The notes under the pieces were generated by a model. The model was not told the DNA's origin. It searched no databases and saw only the letters and a list, made by a program, of their open reading frames with translations. DNA of 19,826 bases. Origin: Anaerolineales bacterium (GTDB lineage: Bacteria; Chloroflexota; Anaerolineae; Anaerolineales; UBA4823). Made by a program: the position numbers and the translations under genes. The stretch spans positions 1 through 19,826 of the forward strand of contig JAFGBV010000288.1 in NCBI GenBank assembly GCA_016932955.1, read 5' to 3'. Shown piece after piece: positions 8,147-15,634 of the stretch (positions are counted from its first letter, which is position 1; each line of letters opens with the position of its first letter).

Positions 8147-9113
8147 CCTGGTCATCGCCACCCCTTGCGATATGGGCTGCGCCTACTGCTTTGCCGCAGA
8201 GTTGCGGCGCAATGGAGACCCTCCCTTCATCTCACTTGCAGATTTCGACTCCCGGCTAAACTTCTTGCAGCGCTCGGGCATCCCCCAGGCGCGCTTCATC
8301 GGAGGTGAGCCTTCGCTCCACCCACATTTCCCCGAACTGGTGCAGCGTGCTCGTCAGGCTGGGCTATCTGTGATCGTCTTCTCGCATGGGCTGATGCCGC
8401 CCACTGCATTGGAATGCCTCATGGCGCTACCGCCCGAAGCCTGCACAGTGCTGGTGAACATGAACGCATCCAATTTGCCTACCGGCCCCACACATCAGGA
8501 GCACGCCGCCCGAATCGAGACACTCCGCCTCTTGGGGTCACGCGCCTTGCCCGGCTACACCGTCACCTCCCCCGCTTTCGATCTCACCTTCCTCCTCTCA
8601 GCCATCCAGCAGAGCGCCTGTCAGCAGAAGATCCGTCTGGGGCTTGCCAATCCCATCCTAAAAGGCAGCAACCATTTCCTCCACCCCCGCCAGTACCGTT
8701 TCGTTGGCCAGAAGATTGCATCATTTGCCCCCATCGCTGCGGAAGCCGGCGTGCGTCTGGAATTCGACTGCGGTTTTGTCCGCTGCATGTTCGACAATCG
8801 TGAGATGGATACGCTCATCCGGGCTCATGTTGATATAGGTTTTCATTGTAGCCCCATTGTAGAGATCACCACATCCGGGAATGCCTTGCATTGCTTTGCC
8901 CTTGGCAGTCAGTTCGCTCTCCAACTTGAGCCGAGGGAGATGTGCGCATGCTTGGCAGCTGATCTACGCACTGAGATAGTACAGCGTAGCGCGCCCTACC
9001 GCCTCGCAGGTATTTACCGCGAATGCTCAAACTGTATTTTCAAGGAGCGCGACGAATGCTCCGGTGGCTGTTTATCGCATACCTTGCGCCGCTTTCAACG
9101 CGTAGAACAGTGA
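8139..9113 (+). CDS. radical SAM enzyme 2, short form with SPASM-like C-terminus
   Basis: This 324-aa protein begins almost at its Fe-S motif: IATPCDMGCAYCFA gives C10, C14 and C17. FIGGEPSLHP matches the GGEP SAM-binding motif. The C-terminal part has further cysteines suited to auxiliary clusters: CSPI, LHCFALG, MCACL, and CSNCIFKERDECSGGC at about 296-311. It is shorter than the 451-461 aa of the other radical SAM proteins here, mainly because the N-terminal domain is absent. The ATG overlaps the end of the 93-aa gene in another frame, so the two are probably translated together and act as one unit. It presumably modifies the same substrates as the other enzymes. The reaction type cannot be read from sequence. 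Confidence 0.82.
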   Translation: MANLVIATPCDMGCAYCFAAELRRNGDPPFISLADFDSRLNFLQRSGIPQARFIGGEPSLHPHFPELVQRARQAGLSVIVFSHGLMPPTALECLMALPPEACTVLVNMNASNLPTGPTHQEHAARIETLRLLGSRALPGYTVTSPAFDLTFLLSAIQQSACQQKIRLGLANPILKGSNHFLHPRQYRFVGQKIASFAPIAAEAGVRLEFDCGFVRCMFDNREMDTLIRAHVDIGFHCSPIVEITTSGNALHCFALGSQFALQLEPREMCACLAADLRTEIVQRSAPYRLAGIYRECSNCIFKERDECSGGCLSHTLRRFQRVEQ

Positions 9114-9135
9114 ACAATGTCGAACGGAGAATCTG

Positions 9136-10719
9136 ATGAATCAAGGCGATGAAGAAGAACCCAACATTCCCACAGGTGATGCCAGCGAAGCGCCTGAAGT
9201 GTATTCCGTGGGCAAAGATGGCGCCACGAAACCCAAACTTACCCGCCGCAACTTCGTCGAGCTCGCCGCTGCCTCCGCCGCTGCCCTGGCAGTAGGCGGT
9301 ACAGTCGCAGCAGGGCAAGCCCAGAAGGAACAGTCATTGCTGGGGGCCCTTCCTGCAACAGGTGTTTACCTCTACGCTGCGCCCGGTCTTGGGCAAAAAA
9401 TACTAGAGGCCTTCCAAGAAGGTAACTTGGTGCTCTTTCTTGGGCGTAACCAAGACAACACCTGGAGCCAGGTCAAGAGTGCTTCAGGTAACATCGGTTG
9501 GGTGCAGAACCAGTTCCTGGATTTTACTCATCCAGTGTACCAGGAGGATACTGATGGCAAACTGGCAGCCACCGCACCAACGTTAATCAACCTCTACTTC
9601 GTGGATGCACAAAATGGCTGGGCGGTGGGAGAAGGCGGCGCAGTGGTGCGCGTAATGGGCGAAGGCCAATATTATGACGCGCAGGTTTCGAACACCTCCG
9701 AGAGTCTCTATGCGGTCTTTTTCACCGATGTGGAAAACGGTTGGGCAGTGGGCAATAATGGCGCGGTGGTTCATACCCTGGATGGCGGTAGCCATTGGGA
9801 GGTGCAGACATCGAACACAACATGGAGATTGGAATGTGTCTTCTTCACAGATAACAAACATGGCTGGGCAGCCGGTGGTAGAAGCGTTGTGCGCACCATC
9901 GATGGCGGTCATAATTGGGTCGAGATAAGTAGTGTGGTGCCTTATGGGTTGATTATTCGGAATATCCAATTCTTCGACGCCCTCAACGGCGTGCTCGTGG
10001 CCAAGGGAGATTATATTACCGAGGGCGATGCACAGGTTATGTTCACGCTAGATGGCGGTGATACCTGGGCACTTGCAACTAGTGATAACGATTTGAGTTT
10101 TGTTTTTGCCTATGCGCTGCACTTCTACAGCCCAACGCTGGGCATTGTAGTGGGTCAACTCGGCAGCACGCTTGTCTTCAAATCCACCGACCGCGGCCAT
10201 TCCTGGCGTTCCATCCCTTGCGGCTCTGGTTTTCAATACTATCGATTCTTCAATGTACAGATGTTGGACAATGAATACGGTTTTGCAGCGGGTGATGATG
10301 GACTGATGCACACTAAGGATGGCGGCGAGACATGGCAATTCATATTTTCTAGCATTTCTTGCCGAAACGTGTTCTTTGCCTCGCGCCAGGTTGGCTACCT
10401 GGTGAAGTGGAATAACACGGGGGTGTTCAAGAGCACAGATGGTGGCTTAACTTTTTTGTCGATCCCGGACGTCCCGCCGCCCACAGCTACGCCCACACCG
10501 CACCTGATTTATCTGCCGATCGTGCTCCGGCAGTCGACCCCTACGCCTACCTCTACATCCACCCCCTCGCCGACTTATGGTCATTCTCCCACGCCCACCA
10601 CCACCCCTTGCAGTTGCGACGGGTATTGCGGTTGCGATGGTGACTGCGGCTGCGACGGCGACTGCATTTGTGATGATATCTGCACCTGCGATACGATTCA
10701 CTACTGGCATCCAAACTAA
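9136..10719 (+). CDS. exported substrate A: Tat signal, SH3-like, YCF48 propeller, stalk, Cys-hexad tail
   Basis: In this 527-aa protein, residues 1-31 are acidic and include APEVYSVGKDG, which is nearly identical in its paralogue. A Tat signal follows (TRRNF at 36-40, a hydrophobic Ala-rich core at 42-57, possible cleavage near GQA-Q). A bacterial SH3-like domain covers about 67-130 (LVLFLGR, WSQVKS, GNIGWVQNQFL). About 150-450 form seven YCF48/BNR-type blades (NGWAVG...DGGxxW). A Pro/Thr stalk follows with YLPIVLRQ inside. The last 36 residues (492-527) are five C-x-C-D-x-x hexads plus HYWHPN. Ten of those 36 residues are Cys. The folded propeller should bind a protein or glycan outside the cell. 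The tail, beside five radical SAM genes, is the likely modified part. Start: ATG with GGAG 5 nt upstream. Confidence 0.85.
   Translation: MNQGDEEEPNIPTGDASEAPEVYSVGKDGATKPKLTRRNFVELAAASAAALAVGGTVAAGQAQKEQSLLGALPATGVYLYAAPGLGQKILEAFQEGNLVLFLGRNQDNTWSQVKSASGNIGWVQNQFLDFTHPVYQEDTDGKLAATAPTLINLYFVDAQNGWAVGEGGAVVRVMGEGQYYDAQVSNTSESLYAVFFTDVENGWAVGNNGAVVHTLDGGSHWEVQTSNTTWRLECVFFTDNKHGWAAGGRSVVRTIDGGHNWVEISSVVPYGLIIRNIQFFDALNGVLVAKGDYITEGDAQVMFTLDGGDTWALATSDNDLSFVFAYALHFYSPTLGIVVGQLGSTLVFKSTDRGHSWRSIPCGSGFQYYRFFNVQMLDNEYGFAAGDDGLMHTKDGGETWQFIFSSISCRNVFFASRQVGYLVKWNNTGVFKSTDGGLTFLSIPDVPPPTATPTPHLIYLPIVLRQSTPTPTSTSTPSPTYGHSPTPTTTPCSCDGYCGCDGDCGCDGDCICDDICTCDTIHYWHPN
10609..10716 (+). repeat. 18-bp tandem repeats coding the Cys-hexad tail of substrate A
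   Basis: The DNA codes for five hexads in register: CSCDGY, CGCDGD, CGCDGD, CICDDI, CTCDTI, then HYWHPN. Cys is at positions 1 and 3 and Asp at position 4 of every hexad. Third codon positions vary, so the pattern is held by selection on protein rather than by a fresh DNA duplication. Confidence 0.95.
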
Positions 10720-10732
10720 CATTACTGGAAAC

Positions 10733-10760
10733 GATCGATGATTACCTTCTCCCATCGATC
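10733..10760 (+). other. hairpin between the two substrate genes
   Basis: GATCGATG (10733-10740) pairs perfectly with CATCGATC (10753-10760) across a 12-nt loop. No T run follows, so it is not a standard terminator. It lies in the only spacer longer than 25 bp inside the operon (80 bp) and may stabilise the upstream mRNA or mark a processing site that sets substrate levels apart from enzyme levels. Confidence 0.5.
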
Positions 10761-10799
10761 CTTCTCGGTTCACGATTTGCAACTCTTAGGAGATTACCC

Positions 10800-12353
10800 A
10801 TGACAATCGAAGATAATGAATCACAGCAACTACCCGCAGAAGACTCTGGCGATGCGCCGGAGGTATATTCAGTGAGCAAAGAAGGGGTCAAAAAGCCAAA
10901 ACTCACCCGCCGTAACTTCGTCGAGATCGCTGCCGCCTCCGCTGCTGCCCTGGCGGTAGGCGGTGCCGCCGCTGCGGGGAGAGCCCAGAAGGATCAGTCC
11001 CTCCTGGGTGCCATCCCCGCTACCGGCGTATACCTCTTCGCCTCGCCTGGTCTGGGTCAGAAAATACTCGAAGCCTTCCACGAAGGCGACCTGGTCCTCT
11101 TCCTCGGCCGCAATCACCAGAACACCTGGAGCCAGGTCAAGAGTGCCTCCGGTAATATCGGCTGGGTTCAAAACCAGTTCCTCGATTTTACCCACCCCGT
11201 ATATCAAAAGGATGCAGAGGTCGATACGAAAGCGACTGCCCTGACACTGAATGCCCTTTACTTTGTCGATGCCCAAAATGGTTGGGGGGTTGGCGAGAGC
11301 GGTGCTATCGCTCGTGTGATGAATGATGGAGAATATTATGATGCTCAGGTATCTAACACCGCCGAGAACCTCAATGCAGTATTTTTCACCGATGCCAACA
11401 ATGGTTGGGCGGTCGGGAATAACGGGACCATCGTCCACACCAACGACGGCGGCAGCACCTGGACTCCCCAAACATCCAATACGCTCCAGCACCTCATCTG
11501 TGTCTTCTTCTTGGATAACAACAACGGTTGGGCAGCCGGAGGAACCAAGGTAGTACAAACATCTGACGGTGGTCAAAACTGGACTGAATTGCCAGATGCC
11601 GTTTCCTCCTCAACCATCATTCAAGATATCCATTTCTTTGATGCCAATAACGGTGTTCTGGTTGCTTACCAGTATGGCGTCGGCGAATTGGTATTTACTA
11701 CCGATGGCGGCAGCACCTGGACGCCAGCAACCTGTGATATTGAGGATGAATTTGAATTTGGTTACATGCAGGCGCTGCACTTTATCACTCCCTTATTGGG
11801 CATTGCTGCAGGTGGATTCGTCGCCCCTTCCTTCTTCAAATCCACTGACAGTGGTCACACCTGGACCTTTATCCCTTGCGATGTTGCCTACAATCCTATC
11901 TTCGATGTGCAGATGGTGGACACGGAATACGGCTTTGCGCTGGGTACAACAGGGCTGATGCAAACCACAAATGGCGCAGGAACTTGGGAAGAGTTATTCG
12001 ACGCCTGGGACTTTAAGGATATGTGTTTTATCTCACGTCAGGTGGGCTACGTCATCACAAGCTCTGACTTGGGTATGTTCAAGAGCACAGATGGCGGTCA
12101 CACCTGGTTACCGGTTCCAGATGCTCCTCCACCCACAGCTACACCTACGCCTCACCTGTATTACTTACCAATAATCGTCAGGCAGCCCACCCCCACGCCT
12201 ACAAACACAAACACCCCCACACCCACTGCCACAGCTACTATCTGCACCTGTGATGCCGTCTGTGGCTGCGACGGGCATTGTGGTTGTGATGGCGACTGCC
12301 TCTGCGACAAGATCTGCACATGTGATACCATCCATTATTGGTATCCAAATTAG
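10800..12353 (+). CDS. exported substrate B: paralogue of A with the same Cys-hexad tail
   Basis: This 517-aa protein shares its domain order with substrate A. It has an acidic start with APEVYSVSKEG (19-29), Tat motif TRRNF (36-40), an Ala-rich core, a SH3-like domain (about 67-130), and seven propeller blades with NGWAVG and DGGSTW signatures. A Pro/Thr stalk with YLPIIVRQ follows, and residues 482-517 are five C-x-C-D-x-x hexads plus HYWYPN. Identity to A is very high from about residue 19 to 135 and again in the stalk and tail, and clearly lower in the propeller. This suggests conserved processing and export signals around a diversifying binding head. Start: ATG with TAGGAGA 7 nt upstream. 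The stop is only 2 bp before the ATG of radical SAM 3. Alternative roles for the tail are metal binding or disulfide crosslinking without enzymatic change. Confidence 0.85.
   Translation: MTIEDNESQQLPAEDSGDAPEVYSVSKEGVKKPKLTRRNFVEIAAASAAALAVGGAAAAGRAQKDQSLLGAIPATGVYLFASPGLGQKILEAFHEGDLVLFLGRNHQNTWSQVKSASGNIGWVQNQFLDFTHPVYQKDAEVDTKATALTLNALYFVDAQNGWGVGESGAIARVMNDGEYYDAQVSNTAENLNAVFFTDANNGWAVGNNGTIVHTNDGGSTWTPQTSNTLQHLICVFFLDNNNGWAAGGTKVVQTSDGGQNWTELPDAVSSSTIIQDIHFFDANNGVLVAYQYGVGELVFTTDGGSTWTPATCDIEDEFEFGYMQALHFITPLLGIAAGGFVAPSFFKSTDSGHTWTFIPCDVAYNPIFDVQMVDTEYGFALGTTGLMQTTNGAGTWEELFDAWDFKDMCFISRQVGYVITSSDLGMFKSTDGGHTWLPVPDAPPPTATPTPHLYYLPIIVRQPTPTPTNTNTPTPTATATICTCDAVCGCDGHCGCDGDCLCDKICTCDTIHYWYPN
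12243..12350 (+). repeat. 18-bp tandem repeats coding the Cys-hexad tail of substrate B
   Basis: The five hexads are CTCDAV, CGCDGH, CGCDGD, CLCDKI and CTCDTI, followed by HYWYPN. The number of hexads, all ten Cys and all five Asp are the same as in substrate A. Only x positions change. Confidence 0.95.
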
Positions 12354-12355
12354 CC

Positions 12356-13735
12356 ATGATTGATCTTCGCACCATCACGATCACAGGTGAGCCAGGGAAG
12401 TTTATCATCTTTCGCCCTCTGCTTGGGCTTGCCTTTGTCGGCAACCGAGCAATGGCAGACCTGGCTTCAAGACTAGCCACTGGCGGAGCCCCTGCCTGGG
12501 AAAGCCAGCCCCCTGGTGACGCGCTGGACTTCCTTCGCCAGATCGGCTTTGACCAACCTGATCCACCCACGCCGCAGCCACCACTGGTAACCGCGACAAA
12601 TGGCTTCAATCCTACAACTGCTGTGCTGCTGATGACAAACCAGTGCCACTTACGCTGTATCTACTGCTATGCCGATGCCGGGACACGTCCTCCACTGACC
12701 ATCTCCCCACAGGTTGGGTTCGCAGCCATCGAAACTGTCTGTCAGAACGCGATCCAGGGTGGACAAGAATCCTTCAGCCTTTCCTTCCACGGTGGCGGTG
12801 AGCCAACCTTCGCCTGGCATGTGTTGCGTGAATGTGTGGAATACGCCCGTTCTAGACCGCTTCCTGTACGCATCAGCCTCACCTCGAATGGCGTATGGTC
12901 GCCGGCAATGACAGCCTGGATCATACAGAATATCGACAGCATCAGCTTTTCCTTCGACGGCACACCCGCAACGCAGGATCGTCAACGCATCTTCCCCTCT
13001 GGGCAGGGCTCCTCCCTAGTGGTGCTGCGGAGCTTGCGCGTCCTCGATGAGCACGATTTCCCATATAGCATCCGTATGACTGTTCTGCCACCCTGGGAGA
13101 GCTTTGTTGATGATGTGCGTTACCTTTGCCAGCAAACTGGTTGCCGGGCAATCCAAGTTGAGCCAGCCTTTAATACCATCCGCGGCATGCACGCCCCCCC
13201 CAGTGATGAGCAATGGCAGGGCTTTGCCGAGACTTTCCTCGAAGCGCATGAAACCGCGCGTCAATGCGGTAAACGCCTACGCTATTCAGGCGCACGTATC
13301 GAGACAGTCACCGCAGCTTTCTGCTCTGCTCCCACCAACGCCCTGATTGTCAATCCCCTGGGCGACCTGGTGACTTGTTACCAGGTTGACAACCGCGAAC
13401 ATCCCCTCGCAAGCATCTCGGTGATTGGGTGCTTTTCAGAAAGCAATCTAAATGTAGATAATACCGCCCGTCAGCACCTGGTTGGGTTAATTGCCGAACG
13501 GCGCGCAGCCTGTCAGGATTGTTTTTGTTACTGGTCCTGTGCTGGCGATTGCTACTCGCGTAATTTTCACCCCGGACCCGATGGTCACCTGATTTTCAGC
13601 CAGCGTTGCGCAATCAACCGTGCCATTACCGAACGCCTGCTGTTAGAAGCTATTGCCGAGAGCAGAGGCGCCTGGCGGCGCGGCTACTCTCTGCCGCCAA
13701 GCGCCGATGTACTTTCTTTGGAGATGGGTGCATAA
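12356..13735 (+). CDS. radical SAM/SPASM peptide-modifying enzyme 3
   Basis: I start this 459-aa protein at the ATG 2 bp after the substrate B stop. A TTG at 12338 would add six residues but lies inside substrate B and has no better ribosome site. Residues 1 to about 85 are an N-terminal winged-helix-like domain (FIIFRPLLGLAFVGNRAMADL, ALDFLRQIGF). The Fe-S motif is LLMTNQCHLRCIYCYAD (C97, C101, C104), and FHGGGEPTF is the SAM motif. The SPASM C-terminus has FCSAP, NPLGDLVTCYQV and CQDCFCYWSCAGDC at about 385-398, then QRCAINR. Its closest resemblance in the window is to radical SAM 4, and both have HGGGEP where number 1 has GGEP. It overlaps the next gene by 1 bp. No clear Shine-Dalgarno is seen, so it probably depends on translational coupling to substrate B. 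Confidence 0.85.
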   Translation: MIDLRTITITGEPGKFIIFRPLLGLAFVGNRAMADLASRLATGGAPAWESQPPGDALDFLRQIGFDQPDPPTPQPPLVTATNGFNPTTAVLLMTNQCHLRCIYCYADAGTRPPLTISPQVGFAAIETVCQNAIQGGQESFSLSFHGGGEPTFAWHVLRECVEYARSRPLPVRISLTSNGVWSPAMTAWIIQNIDSISFSFDGTPATQDRQRIFPSGQGSSLVVLRSLRVLDEHDFPYSIRMTVLPPWESFVDDVRYLCQQTGCRAIQVEPAFNTIRGMHAPPSDEQWQGFAETFLEAHETARQCGKRLRYSGARIETVTAAFCSAPTNALIVNPLGDLVTCYQVDNREHPLASISVIGCFSESNLNVDNTARQHLVGLIAERRAACQDCFCYWSCAGDCYSRNFHPGPDGHLIFSQRCAINRAITERLLLEAIAESRGAWRRGYSLPPSADVLSLEMGA

Positions 13736-14256
13736 TGGATTTGACGGAGTTTTTCATCACCTTTCCTCGTAAAAAAGTCGCTCCCCAGGTGACCCGCCGT
13801 GAGCTTGTCTCTGCAGCTCTGTCTGAATTGGAAGGAGCATCTGCTGCCAGGGAGGGCCGGCGCGCCTTACGCCTCTCGGATTTGGGAGAGCTTCCCGATG
13901 AGATACTGAGCACTCTGATTCCCCAGCATTCACCCGATCGGCCCGCCTGGGAGCAGGATGGGCAACTATATATCCAGCCGCCTCAACGCCAGAAACCTCA
14001 AGCCCTGTTACCCCTCGAGCCAGCAATTCTCTTCTGTTTTCGCCAGATAGATGGGTTACAGACCCTGGGGCAGATCGCCGAGAGTTTGGCTAATTTGATG
14101 GACTGGGAACCAGCAAAAGCTTTCGCCTATCTGCGCGGCTTTTTCCTCACTCTGGTCTTTTACCAGGCATGCATTCCACGTAATCCAACCACCACTCGCC
14201 AAACAACCGGCGACTCTCTCGCAAACCACCAGGAGCAAGAGAGAGCAGATGTTTAG
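13735..14256 (+). CDS. PqqD-like recognition protein with N-terminal extension (173 aa)
   Basis: I chose the ATG at 13735, which overlaps the radical SAM 3 stop by 1 bp and has GGAG 11 nt upstream; the longer open frame from 13606 lies wholly inside radical SAM 3. Residues about 94-147 match the PqqD-like pattern well: FCFRQIDGLQTLGQIAESLA, an aromatic helix start, then KAFAYLRGFFLTLVFYQACI. PqqD-like proteins bind precursor leaders for their radical SAM partner. Residues 1-90 are of unknown type (VTRRELVSAALSELEG, many Arg and Glu), and the C-terminal ~25 residues are polar and probably disordered. It is sandwiched between radical SAM 3 and 4, mirroring the position of the 93-aa protein between 1 and 2. 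Confidence 0.65.
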   Translation: MDLTEFFITFPRKKVAPQVTRRELVSAALSELEGASAAREGRRALRLSDLGELPDEILSTLIPQHSPDRPAWEQDGQLYIQPPQRQKPQALLPLEPAILFCFRQIDGLQTLGQIAESLANLMDWEPAKAFAYLRGFFLTLVFYQACIPRNPTTTRQTTGDSLANHQEQERADV

Positions 14257-15634
14257 CCCTCTCACCTCCATATCGCTCCCCATATATCGTTGGGATATTG
14301 CGAGTAGCAATAGCAATGCTCTGAATAGTAGCAGCCTTTTTTACGCACCGGGATATCTCGTGGTTGCCAGGAAGCAGGATGCCAACCGTTTCTCTGATCT
14401 CTTGAGCAATCCTGATAGCCAGCCAGCTCCCCGTCTAGCAATTGACCTGCTGACTCATGCCCGCGCTGCCTTGCAAGAATGGCAAGCATTGTTACACCAA
14501 CCCTATAACCCCGTTTGCCTGACTCTCTATCTGAGTAATGCCTGTAATTTATCCTGCCCATACTGCTATTCTGAGCCGGTGCAGCAACCAGCCAAGCGTA
14601 TCAGCTTGCCTGCTGTCGCTTCCGCAGCACGCCTAGTTGCCGAGAATTGCAGGGAAACCGGAACACCATTCAATGTAGTCTTTCACGGGGGCGGTGAGCC
14701 ATCTATGGAAATGGATTTACTGGAACAATGTCTCGATGTGGCTGAAGAAACCGCGATTGAACACGGAGTAGGTATCTTCCGCTACATTGCCACCAATGGC
14801 GTGATGCCCGCCATACATGCCACATGGTTAAGCCAGCGGTTTGATATGATCGGCCTATCCTGTGATGGGCCTCCGGATATCCAGAATTCCCAGCGTCCCC
14901 TGCGCTCTGCAGACGGTTCCCAACCCGCAGAAAGCAGTTCAACTCAAGTAGAGAGTACAGCGCAGATTATCCACCAGCATAAAAAACCGCTACATGTTCG
15001 CACAACAATCACACCAGATAGCGTGAAACGCCAACAGGAGATTGTGGACTATATCTGCAACAATCTCTGCCCACAGGAAATCCATGTAGAAGCTCAATAC
15101 GCCACCTCGCCAGGGGCCTCTGCTTTCCAAGCCACACAGGTTGATGAGTTCTTGACTTATTTTATGGAAGGACGCCACCAAGCCCGCCTCGCTGGCATTC
15201 CCTACCGCATGTCGGTCAGCCGCGTGGGGTTAATCCACGGCCCCTATTGCAATCCATTACGCCAGGTATTGCAGTTGGTTCCCGGCGATTTGGCCTCAGC
15301 TTGTTTTCGTGCTGCCATGCCGCATCAACTCCTGGCAGACCTCCAAAATATCGGCGCCTACGATCTCCCGTCAGAGAGATTCTTCATTGAACCCACCAAT
15401 GCCGCTTTATTCTGCTCAGCCTTATCCAGCTTGCCAATCAAATGCAGTGATTGCTTCAACCGCTTTCATTGCACGTATGGCTGCCCAGATTATTGTCTAC
15501 TTCAGAACAAGGGCGACGCCGACTTCCGTTGCCTGCTTGCCCAGAAACTAACCATAACATTGCTGTTGGAGCGCGCATGTGATCTGCTAAGACGTGGAGG
15601 GGCAATCAGTGGCGGGAAGGTGGATCTTTGGTAA
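14249..15634 (+). CDS. radical SAM/SPASM peptide-modifying enzyme 4
   Basis: In this 461-aa protein, residues 1 to about 88 form an N-terminal domain (FYAPGYLVVARKQDANRF, LLTHARAALQEWQALL) that may bind the substrate leader. The Fe-S motif is LYLSNACNLSCPYCYSE (C99, C103, C106), with FHGGGEPSM as SAM motif and MIGLSCDGPPDIQNSQRP downstream, as in SPASM peptide maturases. The C-terminal cysteines are CNPL, LASACFRA, FCSALS, and CSDCFNRFHCTYGC at about 399-412, then FRCLLAQ. It starts with an 8-bp overlap (ATGTTTAG) on the PqqD-like gene and ends 7 bp into the next gene. It probably acts on the exported substrates A and B; the reaction is unknown. Confidence 0.85.
   Translation: MFSPLTSISLPIYRWDIASSNSNALNSSSLFYAPGYLVVARKQDANRFSDLLSNPDSQPAPRLAIDLLTHARAALQEWQALLHQPYNPVCLTLYLSNACNLSCPYCYSEPVQQPAKRISLPAVASAARLVAENCRETGTPFNVVFHGGGEPSMEMDLLEQCLDVAEETAIEHGVGIFRYIATNGVMPAIHATWLSQRFDMIGLSCDGPPDIQNSQRPLRSADGSQPAESSSTQVESTAQIIHQHKKPLHVRTTITPDSVKRQQEIVDYICNNLCPQEIHVEAQYATSPGASAFQATQVDEFLTYFMEGRHQARLAGIPYRMSVSRVGLIHGPYCNPLRQVLQLVPGDLASACFRAAMPHQLLADLQNIGAYDLPSERFFIEPTNAALFCSALSSLPIKCSDCFNRFHCTYGCPDYCLLQNKGDADFRCLLAQKLTITLLLERACDLLRRGGAISGGKVDLW

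Noticed and set aside
7865..8200. Frameshift splitting one radical SAM gene into the 93-aa and 324-aa proteins
   Set aside because: Each has its own start (GGAGG before the first; ATGGCTAA overlap for the second), and the same overlapping style is used at most joints of the operon. A natural split is more likely than an error.
10609..10716. CRISPR or simple DNA tandem array
   Set aside because: The 18-bp period is coding; third positions vary while amino acids at Cys and Asp are fixed, and there are no spacers.
10733..10765. Rho-independent terminator after substrate A
   Set aside because: The stem is not GC-rich and no T run follows; the downstream gene has a good ribosome site and the operon continues.
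10609..12350. Tails as plain metallothioneins or EGF-like modules
   Set aside because: Metal binding or disulfides remain possible, but the position beside five radical SAM and two PqqD-like genes makes enzymatic modification the better first model. EGF-like spacing is absent.
12338..12355. TTG start giving radical SAM 3 six more residues
   Set aside because: It lies inside the substrate B tail codons and has no ribosome site; the ATG at 12356, 2 bp after the stop, suits coupled translation better.
13606..13734. Upstream extension of the PqqD-like gene
   Set aside because: The 129 bases lie wholly inside the well-supported radical SAM 3 frame; the ATG at 13735 overlaps the stop and has a GGAG site.
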